NCBI GenBank assembly: GCA_919901555.1
Contig: CAKKPG010000052.1
Location: forward strand, 10,798-74,797
Reading direction: 5' to 3'
DNA length: 64,000 bases
DNA from: Nitrospiria bacterium
GTDB lineage: Bacteria; Nitrospirota; UBA9217
The translations under genes and the position numbers were made by a program. Of the stretch, positions 1 through 9,159 are shown piece by piece; position 1 is the stretch's first letter; each line of letters opens with the position of its first letter. Under the pieces are notes generated by a model. The model searched no databases, had not been told where the DNA came from, and saw only the letters and a list, made by a program, of their open reading frames with translations.

Positions 1-1910
1 AACCTCGTCGCCGCCCGAAGTGCCTCATGCCGTGCGATAACGGCCGCTATCGGCGGCGAATACCGGTAATACATTTTAACGAGTGACCTCCCGGGAGAAT
101 TGGTCAGCAGGCATCCGTCCCTGAACCGCCGCAGCACCATCACCTCATCTGCCAGGTAACTTCCGTAAGCCGCGGTTGCTATGAAACAGCCCCCTCCTCC
201 ACCGCCACTGACCGCTAAAGTTGCCGAAACCTGACTGGAAAAATCAGATTCGTTGCCGTTACTGTCCACAGCGGTAATCTTGAATGAATCTTCGTTCACA
301 GCAGAACTGTCCGTGTAAGATGTTTCCGTGGTCTGTCCGAGGTATACTCCGTTTTTGTAAATCTTGTAATAATCAAAATCGAGCTCTGCATTAGGAGACC
401 AGCCTATGATCTTTGAGTTTATGGTCGGATTTAGCGGCGGCAGAGGAGAAAAACCGATGTCAAAGATCACGACGTGGGAGGACTCTGAAATATTCATAAG
501 ATTCACCCACCCGTATGACGTATAGGGTAGCGACGAGGGGGAAGTATGAGGGGTAAGGGTAGTGTTGGGAGCTGTGCCGGGAAAGGGGTCCCCCGGGCTG
601 CCAAGATCATGGTCGGATGGATTCAAGAGAGAGTAGTCACCGTCAGCCTCGATGAGTTTCACGCCGGGCCTGAAACGATTGTTATTCACGGTGTTGCCCG
701 CTAAATTCAGATCTACTACATACTCATCTATCAGCCACACCAGGAGGCCCGGTCCGGGAAGTCCTTTATCAAACCCGTTCAACTCCCTGTTTTCGAGAAG
801 AAGATATTGCGTTGCCGCAGAGGTGCTCGCCGGCAGTTTGATGACGGCCCCGTTTTCTTCAACGTTGCTCAGGCTCACGCTCCCAGGGTCGGGATAGGTC
901 GTGGGCGTCTGCGGTGATACCCAGCCCAGATACATTTTGCTCCAGGCGTCAAGATGTGCGGGAGAGCTGCCGTATACACAGTCGGCGGCATTCAGGCATA
1001 AGGCGGGGTCGGCATTGTAAATACCGGAAGCCATCAGTGTCCAGTCGCCGGCCCCGTCGGTCAAACAGATGAAGGCCGTACAGTAAAGGTCGGGCAGCCC
1101 CAACCAGTGGCCGAATTCGTGGACATAGACTCCGACGGGATCGATCGTGATGCCGTCCTGCACGTCCGTTTGCGGCATGATGATCGCTTCTGTTATGTTT
1201 TTGCCGTCGACATTCAGACACGGTGACCCGGACGCATTCTGCGATATGCATGACGATGAATACGACAGCGACCAGATGTCATTCCTCGTGTCACTGTTTA
1301 TATCAGACTCCTCGCCTGCTCCTGCATGTATTATGAGAACCGCGTCGTACAGGCTGAAATCAATATTAGTGCCTTCAATCTCTTTCGCTTTCGTAATGCT
1401 GTCGTAGATAAGATTTTGCAAAGCGGCATTCGACTCGTCGCCGTAATACGCCATCGGGTTCGACAGGCGATAGGCGGCTCCGGGCGCGGCGGGAAATACC
1501 GTGATGTTCACCGTGAGGTTCCCGTAGGATACTTCTGTCCAGTAATCTCGAAATACGGTCTTTGCGTTGTTGATCCAATAATCAGTGTCGGCAGGATCGC
1601 CCCAGGCATAACCGGGGTCCGCCCAGGTACCATTTCCAGTGGTTAAAGTATTATCAGTATCTTCTTCCGGGAAATCCACTTTGAGAAAAAGAATATTCAC
1701 CGCGGCCGGCCATGTTGCGAATCTCGGCGCAAGCGCTTTCAAAGACGCCTTGGCCGCGAGCCTTTGTAATATATGAGTGCCCGGTTTTTCCAGCGGCTCC
1801 GGTTTGCCCTTGAGGAAGGGCGGCGCTGCGAAGACACTCGGGGCGGTCATAAAAAACAGCGCAAGGATCAATCCTATGAATACGCTCTTGTTAAGGCCAT
1901 GCGTTAACAT
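1..1910 (-). CDS. Secreted M6-family zinc metalloprotease with CFI-box C-terminus (partial)
   Basis: The frame is open from the ATG at 1908-1910 to the left edge (about 636 codons), so the 3' end is missing. The N-terminus is a Sec signal peptide ending SVFA. Near residues 262-270 lies [11 protein letters not shown], the HExxHxxGxxD zinc site of the immune-inhibitor-A (M6) peptidases, followed by GDWTLMASG, the typical downstream M6 segment. A fibronectin-like stretch follows, then a Gly run and [10 protein letters not shown] with an LLTNSPG / YYRYSPP segment. That is the CFI-box C-terminal domain found on surface-sorted proteins; only its last residues are cut off. It probably acts outside the cell. 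The next gene upstream has its own terminator, so this gene is probably transcribed alone. M6 family is firm; substrate unknown. Confidence 0.88.
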   Translation of the reverse strand, partial: MLTHGLNKSVFIGLILALFFMTAPSVFAAPPFLKGKPEPLEKPGTHILQRLAAKASLKALAPRFATWPAAVNILFLKVDFPEEDTDNTLTTGNGTWADPGYAWGDPADTDYWINNAKTVFRDYWTEVSYGNLTVNITVFPAAPGAAYRLSNPMAYYGDESNAALQNLIYDSITKAKEIEGTNIDFSLYDAVLIIHAGAGEESDINSDTRNDIWSLSYSSSCISQNASGSPCLNVDGKNITEAIIMPQTDVQDGITIDPVGVYVHEFGHWLGLPDLYCTAFICLTDGAGDWTLMASGIYNADPALCLNAADCVYGSSPAHLDAWSKMYLGWVSPQTPTTYPDPGSVSLSNVEENGAVIKLPASTSAATQYLLLENRELNGFDKGLPGPGLLVWLIDEYVVDLNLAGNTVNNNRFRPGVKLIEADGDYSLLNPSDHDLGSPGDPFPGTAPNTTLTPHTSPSSLPYTSYGWVNLMNISESSHVVIFDIGFSPLPPLNPTINSKIIGWSPNAELDFDYYKIYKNGVYLGQTTETSYTDSSAVNEDSFKITAVDSNGNESDFSSQVSATLAVSGGGGGGCFIATAAYGSYLADEVMVLRRFRDGCLLTNSPGRSLVKMYYRYSPPIAAVIARHEALRAATR

Positions 1911-1981
1911 ATTCGTCTGATACCCCCGAACGTCTTCCCATGATCTGCCGTACGAACGGCCCTGATCTGTACAACGTTGGC

Positions 1982-2009
1982 AAAAAAAGGGGGGCTTATG
2001 AAGCCCCCC
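1982..2009 (-). terminator. Rho-independent terminator of the lipoprotein gene
   Basis: A perfect 9-bp stem (GGGGGGCTT / AAGCCCCCC, 3-nt loop) lies at 1989-2009. On the minus strand it is followed by seven T at 1988-1982. It sits 30 bp after the stop codon of the 2040-3263 gene. Confidence 0.9.
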
Positions 2010-2039
2010 ATGGGCAACGCGCAATTCCGGTAATACCGC

Positions 2040-3263
2040 TTACAGCGCTGCGATCAGACACACACCGGCAAGATCCGCTTCGGAGACATTGACCAGTCCC
2101 GGGATATCCGCACCCTGATACTGCACCGTCACAGTGCCATCGTTATTGAATATCACGGTGGTGTTGCTGTTGATGACCAGTCTGCCGGCGGTAGTCCGCA
2201 GAAGGGTGTCATCCCAGTAAATCGGCGTTGTGGTCTGGATACTGAACCTGCCCTCAAAGCACTGATTCGGGGTGAAGTCCAGCGTGAACACACCGTTGAT
2301 GCTTATCTCTTCGTCCCAGTAATTACTTGCCGTGGCATCCGTATACGTCTTGATGCCCACGACAAAGTTCTCGTAAGAAATACTGGCGACGAATGTATCC
2401 GGACCGATAGTCCAGCTTTCGCTGACCTTCCCGTTCGTTGCTATGTTGTCAGTATCAAATGACGTTCCCGGAGTATAAGTGTCGCTGATACTGTAGTTGG
2501 TGAACGTCAGGTTGTAGCTGATGGGGCCTTCGGTCGCGTCTATGGTGCCGTTGCCGGTCATCGTAAAGATCAGACTCGTCGCGTTGCCGCCCATATTTCC
2601 GGTGAAATCTATGTCAGCGGTCATGGACGAAACGATCGTTCCATAATTTGACGTCGGATCATACTCAGTGATTGAAAATCCGGACAATGACATCGTCAGC
2701 GAGATTGAGGACGTCATTACTGCGCCGGTCATGGAATAGGTACCATTGATCGCTGTGTCATATTGTCGACAATCAGTAAATGTAAGAGTCAGTCTGAAAG
2801 TGCCCGCAGAGTCATCGAACGTTCCATTGGCGCTCCATGTTCCACCGTCGTAACAAACACCACCATCGGAGATGATCACCGTTGCGCGCGATCCAACTGC
2901 TTTTTTTATCTGAGCAGTAGCCGCCGCAACAGCCGGTGATTTAGCAAACTTGTCCGACAGTTTCGCCGTGATCGCGGTCCCGCCTGTCAGTTCCATGTTT
3001 TTGGGGGCCTTAAACTGAGGCGCCGGCAGCGAAAATAAGCCGAGCATTCCCATATTGAGGAAGGTCGCGCCGGTACCGACCGCAAGACTTGCCGACTGGC
3101 TGGATGCTGATGCAGCGTAGGTCGCCTCGGCCGCGCTGGTGATCGGAGTGGGCGGAGGCGCTGAAGCCCCCCCCCCACCGCCGCACCCGGCCCAGACCAG
3201 CGCAAGGGAAAGAAGTACTGCGGGAATAACGAGCGACTTTCTCATTCTTCTTATCTTTTTCAT
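2040..3263 (-). CDS. Predicted lipoprotein, unknown function
   Basis: 407 residues. The start at 3263 is chosen because AAAGGAGGG precedes it by a good distance; the frame extends upstream to 3344 but that part has no ribosome site. The N-terminus MKKIRRMRK, a hydrophobic stretch and VWAGC suggest a lipoprotein signal with Cys27 lipidated, although Trp at -3 is unusual. A Gly run follows the Cys. The rest is Ser/Thr/Gly-rich beta-type sequence with repeated short strands and two isolated Cys, typical of exported proteins. I recognise no named family. It has its own terminator and probably its own promoter, so it is likely monocistronic. Confidence 0.75.
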   Translation of the reverse strand: MKKIRRMRKSLVIPAVLLSLALVWAGCGGGGGASAPPPTPITSAAEATYAASASSQSASLAVGTGATFLNMGMLGLFSLPAPQFKAPKNMELTGGTAITAKLSDKFAKSPAVAAATAQIKKAVGSRATVIISDGGVCYDGGTWSANGTFDDSAGTFRLTLTFTDCRQYDTAINGTYSMTGAVMTSSISLTMSLSGFSITEYDPTSNYGTIVSSMTADIDFTGNMGGNATSLIFTMTGNGTIDATEGPISYNLTFTNYSISDTYTPGTSFDTDNIATNGKVSESWTIGPDTFVASISYENFVVGIKTYTDATASNYWDEEISINGVFTLDFTPNQCFEGRFSIQTTTPIYWDDTLLRTTAGRLVINSNTTVIFNNDGTVTVQYQGADIPGLVNVSEADLAGVCLIAAL

Positions 3264-3530
3264 AAAATCCCTCCTTTGGAAAATTGTCAATGCTCCTGCA
3301 TAATGCTGATGCGCAGATACCTGAAAACCGACTTGTCTTTTCACCTCCTTATCGCTGCATTATTCTCCTGCTCAACACATGAAGGCATCTCATCGTTAAG
3401 CAAAAGAATAAAGCGCAAAGGTAAACAGTTTGGTGAATTCAATATGCTTTAAAAAAAACAATGCGACAATAGATTTTTTTTACAGCCTCAGCAATATGAA
3501 AGCAATTTTAGAAACTTCCCGTATAATAGT

Positions 3531-3569
3531 CAAGGTACTATTCACCTTCCGGCAAGGTACTATTCACCT
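3531..3569. repeat. 17-bp direct repeat pair, 22-bp period
   Basis: CAAGGTACTATTCACCT occurs at 3531-3547 and again, identically, at 3553-3569. The 22-bp period is about two helical turns, which suggests two binding sites on one face of the DNA. A TATAAT lies just upstream at 3522-3527. It could be an operator for either flanking gene. Confidence 0.7.
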
Positions 3570-3649
3570 GCAAAATTGAACTGGCGATCATTTTTTGCGG
3601 CAATGGAGGGGATTTCTTTCTCAATAAATCTGTAAAGTGTTTCCATTTC

Positions 3650-3658
3650 TGCTATAAT
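3650..3658 (+). promoter_or_regulatory. Extended -10 promoter of the small membrane protein gene
   Basis: TGCTATAAT, an extended -10 box with perfect TATAAT at 3653-3658. The -35 region (TGTAAA near 3631) is weak. Expected start is near 3665, giving a leader of about 50 nt to the ATG at 3716. Confidence 0.5.
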
Positions 3659-3715
3659 TCAGCAGGCCATTTGTGCAGTATTATACTATGACATTCAAAA
3701 AGGAGGAGTGGAGAT

Positions 3716-3979
3716 ATGGGAACACTGGGTATGGTATTGATGGGCATCGGAATCGTGATCGCATTGGTTTACGGGATTATTCTGTTGGTGAAGGCGTTTC
3801 AGACGTCGGTCTGGTGGGGTTTGGGCTACATCTTCGTTCCCTTTGTGTCACTGATTTTTGTCATCGTACACTGGCAGGTAGCCAAGAAGCCTTTTCTCAT
3901 GAGCTTGACTTCCATTCCCTTTATTGTTTTAGGCATGGTATTAATGCCTGAAAGCGCAGTAACACAGCTTCCCCGGTAA
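3716..3979 (+). CDS. Small membrane protein, unknown
   Basis: 87 residues with about three hydrophobic segments (roughly 3-25, 33-52 and 62-78) and a short polar tail. The ATG at 3716 follows AAGGAGGAG closely; an overlapping frame from 3673 is less likely. The segments resemble small inner-membrane proteins of unknown role. It stands alone between two long gaps. Confidence 0.7.
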   Translation: MGTLGMVLMGIGIVIALVYGIILLVKAFQTSVWWGLGYIFVPFVSLIFVIVHWQVAKKPFLMSLTSIPFIVLGMVLMPESAVTQLPR

Positions 3980-4357
3980 CAGCCGCGCCTGACCGTTTTT
4001 TCAGCCTGCGGTTGCAAGGCGATATCTTGCAACCGCGGGCGCCTTCCACTGTTCTCCACTCCATAGCGCGGCCTCCTGCCGCAACCAATATCGTCGGGGA
4101 TAAACCCCGACGCTACAAGACGAGAAATCGTAGCGCCCTCGTTTATCGGGGGCGCAAAACATTCGCGCGAACATGTCAAGTTCTGCGGAGAAATAACATA
4201 ACATCATCATGGTGCCGTAGAACGCCTGCCTGGATATTATTGAGCGCTGTATAAGCAATGCCTCTAAAAAAGTACTCGACTGGCTGTTTTATCGTTTACA
4301 GAAATAGCGCGCAGAACACGACTATCGAGTCCATCTCACTATCTTGGCAGCTGAATA
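3980..4357. other. Intergenic region with hairpins
   Basis: No credible gene. It contains an 11-bp stem at 4008-4018 / 4026-4036 (GCGGTTGCAAG and its complement, 7-nt loop), without a T-run, just after the small membrane protein. A composite repeat follows at 4061-4198. Confidence 0.6.
4061..4198. repeat. Composite dispersed repeat, copy 1
   Basis: The outer parts match the repeat at 13758-13910: CATAGCGCGGCCTCC on the left, AAACATTCGCGC and GAGAAATAAC on the right. The inner part differs; here it holds short palindromes such as GTCGGGG-ATAAA-CCCCGAC. Confidence 0.65.
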
Positions 4358-4386
4358 TTTACAACCGTCATATTCTCGTGTATAAT
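4358..4386 (+). promoter_or_regulatory. Near-consensus sigma-70 promoter giving an almost leaderless mRNA
   Basis: -35 TTTACA at 4358-4363, 17-bp spacer, -10 TATAAT at 4381-4386. The expected start is about 4393, only 2-5 nt before the ATGs at 4395 and 4398. No Shine-Dalgarno sequence fits in that space. Confidence 0.75.
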
Positions 4387-4394
4387 CACAGTCC

Positions 4395-5318
4395 ATGATG
4401 ACCTTTCGGCGCATATTCGCCTCCGTCTTGTTGTCGGCAGTGCTCACGCTCATCTCGCCCCTGCCCCTCTTCGCAACCCCCGAATACGCCAAGCAGACCG
4501 GGTTCGAGTGCCGGCGCTGCCATGTGGACGCGATCGGCGGTGGAAAGCTCTCCGAAGCGGGAGAACAGTTCCTCACGGACCTCAAAGCCAGAGGACAGTA
4601 CCGGCCGCTGACCCTCACGCAGCATGTCGTGCGCCTCATCATGGGTTACCTTCACTTCATGGCCGCCATCGTCTGGTTCGGGACCATCATGTACGTCCAC
4701 ATTCTTTTGAAGCCTGCATACGCATCGAAGGGACTGCCCAAGGGGGAGCTGCGGCTCGGCTGGCTCTCCATGGGCGTGCTCCTGATAACGGGCGTGCTGC
4801 TCACCATCGCCAGGATGCCCTCGTGGGAGGCATTCCATACGACGCGCTTCGGCATTCTCCTGAGCGTCAAGATAGTCCTCTTTCTCGTTATGCTCTCCAG
4901 CGCTCTCGTGGTGACCGTTTTTATCGGGCCAAAACTGAGGAAACAAAAATCCCTCACTGTTTCGCTCGAGTCCGGCGTCTGCACCGAGGAAGGGCTCTGC
5001 CGGTTCGACGGGAAGGAAGGGCGGCCTGCTCACATCGCCTATAAAGGCGTCATCTATGACGTGACGGGCAGCAGGCTCTGGAAGGACGGCTCTCACCTTG
5101 CCAAGCATGCCGCGGGCAACGACCTGACGGACATGCTCAAAAACGCCCCCCATGCCGAGGACAAGGTCCTCGCCTTGCCCGTGGTCGGCAAGCTGCTCCC
5201 CGCAGGTGAAAGAGTCAAACAACCGTTTCATGTGCGGCTCTTCTTTTTCTTCGCCTACATGAACCTCGCCCTCGTCTTCGTCATCACCTTCATCATCGCC
5301 CTCTGGCGATGGTGGTAA
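4395..5318 (+). CDS. Membrane fusion protein: cytochrome c motif, CopD-like membrane part, cytochrome b5-like domain
   Basis: 307 residues. A signal peptide ending PLFA is followed by a single heme c site, CRRCH, near residue 39-43. Four or so membrane helices of CopD / DUF-type (LHFMAAIVWFGTIMYVH and following) cover about 78-180. A soluble segment near 212-255 (HIAYKGVIYDV, LWKDGSH, AGNDLT) matches the bacterial cytochrome b5-like heme/steroid-binding fold, and a last helix ends the protein. It could pass electrons between a periplasmic heme c, membrane heme and a b5-type heme; that is inference. The start is fixed by the signal peptide and the promoter immediately upstream. Confidence 0.75.
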   Translation: MMTFRRIFASVLLSAVLTLISPLPLFATPEYAKQTGFECRRCHVDAIGGGKLSEAGEQFLTDLKARGQYRPLTLTQHVVRLIMGYLHFMAAIVWFGTIMYVHILLKPAYASKGLPKGELRLGWLSMGVLLITGVLLTIARMPSWEAFHTTRFGILLSVKIVLFLVMLSSALVVTVFIGPKLRKQKSLTVSLESGVCTEEGLCRFDGKEGRPAHIAYKGVIYDVTGSRLWKDGSHLAKHAAGNDLTDMLKNAPHAEDKVLALPVVGKLLPAGERVKQPFHVRLFFFFAYMNLALVFVITFIIALWRWW

Positions 5319-5401
5319 CAACGGTCGAAGAAAACCTCTCCACGAAGGTAAAATATATTGTATAATTGAGGCATCAATTCCATTGTTCGTAGAGGTGCTG
5401 T

Positions 5402-6097
5402 ATGGTAAAGAGAACGTGGCTTATCCTCTGTCTTCTCATGGTCCTGGCGCTGCCGTTGAGCACCCGGGCGGAACTGACCTGGCAGTTCGACCAGCATACC
5501 CGGTATATGGCCCTCGGCGACAGCCTCGTGGCCGGGTATGGCGCTGTGCCGGCTACCCAGGGCTACGTGTACCTGCTCCATCAGTCGGAAGTATTCGACT
5601 CGGTCCCGAACACACTCTTCTGCAATGCAGGAGTGCCCGGCGCTACCAGCGGCGACGTGCTGAGTTATCAGGTGCCCCAGGCCGTCACGGTATTCCATCC
5701 CACGGTGATCACCATCACCACCGGCGGGAACGACGTTTTGAACATCCTCAACGGCGCGGACCCCGCCACGGTCTTTGCGGAATTCCAGAAGAACCTCTCG
5801 AAGATCCTCTTCACCCTGCGCACGTCCCTGCCGGACACGAAGGTCTATATCAGCAACCTCTACTCTGCTGCTGAGGCTCCCGGCTCCGACGAAGCCGTAA
5901 AGACGATAAACTACATCATCGGTCAGACGGCCCTGGCATTCGACGTGCCCGTGGCCGACGTCTACAGCGCCTTCAAGGGAAAAGAGGGGTACCTTTTGCT
6001 CACGCGCCGCAGCGCGAGCGTGTACGAGGTCCACCCCACGAATGCGGGCTACCGGGCCATGGCAAAGGCATTTGCGGAAGTAATTTTGAAGAAATGA
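5402..6097 (+). CDS. Secreted SGNH/GDSL-family esterase or lipase
   Basis: 231 residues with a signal peptide ending TRAE. Block I is ALGDSLVAGYG (nucleophile Ser), the oxyanion residues are NAGVPG and GGND, and block V is HPTNAGY with the catalytic His. This is the complete SGNH hydrolase set, of the TesA-like periplasmic type. AGAGGTG precedes the ATG. A TATAAT lies at 5361-5366. A strong terminator follows, so it is probably a single-gene unit. The substrate cannot be read from sequence. Confidence 0.88.
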   Translation: MVKRTWLILCLLMVLALPLSTRAELTWQFDQHTRYMALGDSLVAGYGAVPATQGYVYLLHQSEVFDSVPNTLFCNAGVPGATSGDVLSYQVPQAVTVFHPTVITITTGGNDVLNILNGADPATVFAEFQKNLSKILFTLRTSLPDTKVYISNLYSAAEAPGSDEAVKTINYIIGQTALAFDVPVADVYSAFKGKEGYLLLTRRSASVYEVHPTNAGYRAMAKAFAEVILKK

Positions 6098-6154
6098 TCC
6101 GGGGGCCCGCCTGTCCTCGATGCAAACCTTTGATACGCATGATCGCGTCTTTCC

Positions 6155-6190
6155 AGGGCGGCCCTGATGGGCCGCCCTCTTCCGTTCTTA
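6155..6190 (+). terminator. Terminator of the SGNH hydrolase gene
   Basis: Perfect 10-bp stem AGGGCGGCCC / GGGCCGCCCT (6155-6164, 6169-6178) with a TGAT loop, followed by a T-rich tail CTTCCGTTCTT. Confidence 0.8.
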
Positions 6191-6194
6191 CGCC

Positions 6195-6239
6195 GTATGA
6201 CCCCGGTCATACTATTACCTTGCCTTTTCATGCTATGAT
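6195..6239 (+). promoter_or_regulatory. FNR/CRP-type operator and extended -10 promoter of the cupin gene
   Basis: GTATGACCCCGGTCATAC at 6195-6212 is a palindrome with 8-bp arms. TGCTATGAT at 6231-6239 is an extended -10. The palindrome centre is 30.5 bp before the -10 hexamer, about -42.5 from the predicted start (6246). Four other sites in this window share motif and spacing. Confidence 0.65.
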
Positions 6240-6318
6240 AAGATCATGACGATAACGGAGTACCCATTCCCCTTTTCTCTGTTTCGCCGCTTCTAATATC
6301 TACCAAGGAGAATCCCCA

Positions 6319-6633
6319 ATGGAAACCATCGACCTCAAGAAGATGATCAGGTTCCTTCCCGACCGCATCTCCCGGGAGATGCTCAACGACAAGCCCGAGA
6401 TGCGCATCGCCCTCATGTGCCTGAGCCCCGGCCAGAAGCTCGACCCGCACAAGGCGCCGCTGCGGCTGCTCATGTACTGCGTGGAGGGAAAAGGGACCTT
6501 TACCGTGGGCGATGAGAAGATCGAGGCAGGCGAGAAGACCTGCATCCTCTGCGAGCCGAACGTTCCCCACGGATTTGCCGCCGACAAGGGCGAGAAGCTG
6601 GTGGTCATGGCGATCGTGACGCCGGTGGAGTAG
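6319..6633 (+). CDS. Small single-domain cupin protein
   Basis: 104 residues covering one cupin barrel: LDPHKAPLRLLMYCVEGKGTFTVGDE is motif 1 and ILCEPNVPHGFAA motif 2, with the His after PxxVP. Motif 1 has a single His (PHKAP) rather than HxH, so metal binding may be altered. AAGGAG precedes the ATG. The gene lies alone behind the FNR-type operator at 6195, which places it in the same regulon as norC1B1. It may sense or bind a small molecule linked to nitrogen-oxide stress; that is inference. Confidence 0.8.
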   Translation: METIDLKKMIRFLPDRISREMLNDKPEMRIALMCLSPGQKLDPHKAPLRLLMYCVEGKGTFTVGDEKIEAGEKTCILCEPNVPHGFAADKGEKLVVMAIVTPVE

Positions 6634-6753
6634 AATGATGAGAAGCGTGATGATGTTTTTTTTCTGAATCTGTGGTATTATCAGAACATCCTTGGTCGTC
6701 CGGCCCCGCTTGAAACGACTGAGAACCGGTTCGCCGTCACTCCGGGACCTTCC

Positions 6754-8391
6754 ATGCGCCTTACGCTGAGCGTCAAATACGCCCTTTCCACCGCCGTCAT
6801 TCTCCTCGCCGTGATGGGTATGACGCTCTTTGTCATCTCGAAGCGGCACGAAAAGCTGGTCATCGCCCAGACGGAGATGCAGGCAAAGGCGCTCTTCCAG
6901 CAGGTGGTCATCACCCGGCGGTGGATAGCCGACCACGGCGGCGTCTTTGTCGAGAAACTGCCGTGGGTAAAACCGAACCCCTATCTCCCCCGCTCCACCA
7001 TCACCGATGAACAGGGCCGGCGGTACGTCAAACAGAACCCCGCACTCGTGACGAAGCAGCTCTCCTCATACGCGCAGAAGGAAGGCCTCTACTTCTTCCA
7101 CATTACCAGCCTCAAGCTCATGAACCCCGACAACGCCCCTGACGCCTTCGAGGCGGCTGCCCTCGGGGACTTTGAAAACGGAAAAGCGACCGAGCTGTCG
7201 AGGATCGAAAAGATCGGGTCCTCTCATTATTTCAGATATATTGCGCCGCTCTACGCCGAAAAAGCCTGCCTCGAATGCCATGCAAAACAGGGATACCGCG
7301 TCGGCGACATCAGGGGGGCGATCAGCATCTCCGTGCCCATGGACGCCGTGCTCGGCACCATCAGTCATGACAGAAAGTACATCCTCGTCGGGGGCGTCGG
7401 CGCCGCCGCCGTCCTCATGCTCGTCCTGTTCGTCATGACCCGGCGTATGGTCATCAAGCCCATCGCCACCATGAGGAGCCTCATGCGCAAGTTCTCGAAG
7501 GACGGCGATCCGCGCGTTCCGCTCCTCGGAACCGGCGACGAGCTCGAAGACCTGAACGCATCATTCAGGGAGATGGCGAAGGCGATCGACGAGTACCATG
7601 CGTGCCTCCGGGAAAAGATCGGCGCCGCCACACGGGAGCTCACGGAGAAGAACGAGGCCCTTCTCAAACTGAACAGAACGAAGTCCGATTTCATCGCGAA
7701 GACCTCTCACGAGCTGCGGACGCCCCTCACCGCCATCAAGGGGGCGATGGATTACCTGTCGGTGAAGCTGGCCATGCGGGAGTCCGATGAGGACCGGGAC
7801 CTCCTGGTCTTCTTCGAGATGATCAAAAAGAGCGCCGACCGGCTCATCCGGCTGGTGAACAACGTGCTCGAGTATGAGCGGACCGAGCTGGGCTCGTTCG
7901 AAATGAACTTCCGGGAGGTCAACCTCAAGGAGGTCTTTCAGGAGGTCGTCGCGGGGTTCAGGCCGCTCGCCGGGGAGAAGAACGTCGGCATCCGCCTCCA
8001 CGCCATGGATGTCGCGGCCACCGCGGATGAGGACCGGATGAAGCAGGTGCTGACCAATTTCCTTTCCAATGCGCTGAACTTCAGCCCGCCGTCCTCCCAG
8101 ATCGTCATTTCGCTCGCGTGCAGGGACGAATATGTGCATGCATCGGTGGAGGACCAGGGAGACGGCATTCCGGAGCAGGAGCGGGACCTGATATTCCGCC
8201 GGTTCTACACGAAGGACACCAGGGGCGGGACCGGCCTGGGACTCGCCATCTGCAAAGGCATCATCGAGGCCCACGGCGGAGAGGTCGGCGTGAAAAGCGC
8301 GGACAAAGGGGGGAGCCGTTTCTGGTTCCGGATCCCGAAAGCGAGGAAGGAAGAAAAGACCGGTGAACAAACGGCTGCTTGCAATCGATGA
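6754..8391 (+). CDS. Heme-binding sensor histidine kinase (Tll0287-like sensor)
   Basis: 545 residues. An N-terminal helix (about 9-28) and a second one (about 211-230) bracket a periplasmic domain of DUF3365/Tll0287 type carrying CLECH at 172-176, a covalent heme c site. HAMP follows, then a short coiled coil, SHELRTP (phospho-His) and an ATPase domain with DQGDGIPE and GGTGLGLAI boxes. Such sensors are thought to read redox state or a gas ligand. The response regulator gene overlaps its end by 29 bp. A TATTAT lies at 6676. The ATG has no clear Shine-Dalgarno. Confidence 0.88.
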   Translation: MRLTLSVKYALSTAVILLAVMGMTLFVISKRHEKLVIAQTEMQAKALFQQVVITRRWIADHGGVFVEKLPWVKPNPYLPRSTITDEQGRRYVKQNPALVTKQLSSYAQKEGLYFFHITSLKLMNPDNAPDAFEAAALGDFENGKATELSRIEKIGSSHYFRYIAPLYAEKACLECHAKQGYRVGDIRGAISISVPMDAVLGTISHDRKYILVGGVGAAAVLMLVLFVMTRRMVIKPIATMRSLMRKFSKDGDPRVPLLGTGDELEDLNASFREMAKAIDEYHACLREKIGAATRELTEKNEALLKLNRTKSDFIAKTSHELRTPLTAIKGAMDYLSVKLAMRESDEDRDLLVFFEMIKKSADRLIRLVNNVLEYERTELGSFEMNFREVNLKEVFQEVVAGFRPLAGEKNVGIRLHAMDVAATADEDRMKQVLTNFLSNALNFSPPSSQIVISLACRDEYVHASVEDQGDGIPEQERDLIFRRFYTKDTRGGTGLGLAICKGIIEAHGGEVGVKSADKGGSRFWFRIPKARKEEKTGEQTAACNR

Positions 8392-9040
8392 CGACCCGGA
8401 CATCCTCCGGGTGCTCAAGGCCAATCTCGAACTCTACGGATATGAGCCGGTCCTGGCGGAAAGCTGGGCCGGGGCGCAGGACGCGCTGGACAAGCAGCTC
8501 CCTGCCCTCATCATCCTCGACGTGATGCTTCCCGACGGAAACGGGGTGGAGCTCTGCAAGGACCTCAAACGGAGGTACCCGAAAATCCCGGTCATCATGC
8601 TGACGGCGAAGGACCGCGTATCGGACAAGGTCACGGGCCTGGAGAGCGGCGCCGATGATTATATCGTGAAGCCCTTTGAAACGCTCGAACTCCTGGCCCG
8701 GATCAAGGCCTGCCTGAGGCGCACCATGCCTTCGGAAGAGAAGGCCGAGATCGGCGATCTTGCCATCGATTTCAAGGCGCGGGAGGTGCGCGTCAAGGGC
8801 AAGACCGTGGAGCTGACGCCGAAGGAATACGAATTGCTCCGCCTCTTCGTCGCGAACCGGGGCGAACCCCTGCGCAGGGAGTTCATCCGCAAGACGATCT
8901 GGAAGGACTCCCAGATCTATTCCTGGAGCAGGGTCATCGACGTTCACATCCTGCACCTCCGGCAGAAGATCGAGCGGAACCCCCTCGAACCGGAGTACCT
9001 TATCACGGTCCCGGGCGTGGGGTATAAGTTCAGGCCATAA
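8363..9040 (+). CDS. OmpR/PhoB-family response regulator
   Basis: 225 residues, GTG start at 8363 inside the kinase gene, preceded by GGAAG. The receiver has the acidic pair DDD near residue 9-11, phospho-acceptor in ILDVMLPDGNG, T in MLTAKD and K in VKPF. The C-terminal winged helix has ELTPKEYELLRLF and RVIDVHILHLRQKIE, ending GVGYKF. It is the partner of the heme kinase. The next operon begins with OmpR-type direct repeats at about 9160-9197, so it probably controls octaheme nitrite reductase and nap; this is inference. Confidence 0.92.
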   Translation: MNKRLLAIDDDPDILRVLKANLELYGYEPVLAESWAGAQDALDKQLPALIILDVMLPDGNGVELCKDLKRRYPKIPVIMLTAKDRVSDKVTGLESGADDYIVKPFETLELLARIKACLRRTMPSEEKAEIGDLAIDFKAREVRVKGKTVELTPKEYELLRLFVANRGEPLRREFIRKTIWKDSQIYSWSRVIDVHILHLRQKIERNPLEPEYLITVPGVGYKFRP

Positions 9041-9159
9041 CGGACCGCGCCTGCCGTTCCTTTTCTCCACCGTCCCTCACATCAGCCACGCCAAGGCGTG
9101 GTACGGCATTTTGCGGCAAAAAGCTTACCGTGCTTTCCCTGTTTTCCCCAAACAAAATT

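Larger units (their letters stand above)
3264..3715. other. Long intergenic region between divergent genes
   Basis: AT-rich gap between the leftward lipoprotein gene and the rightward small membrane protein gene. It holds a pair of direct repeats (3531-3569) and a plausible promoter (3650-3658), both listed separately. No further gene is seen. Confidence 0.6.
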
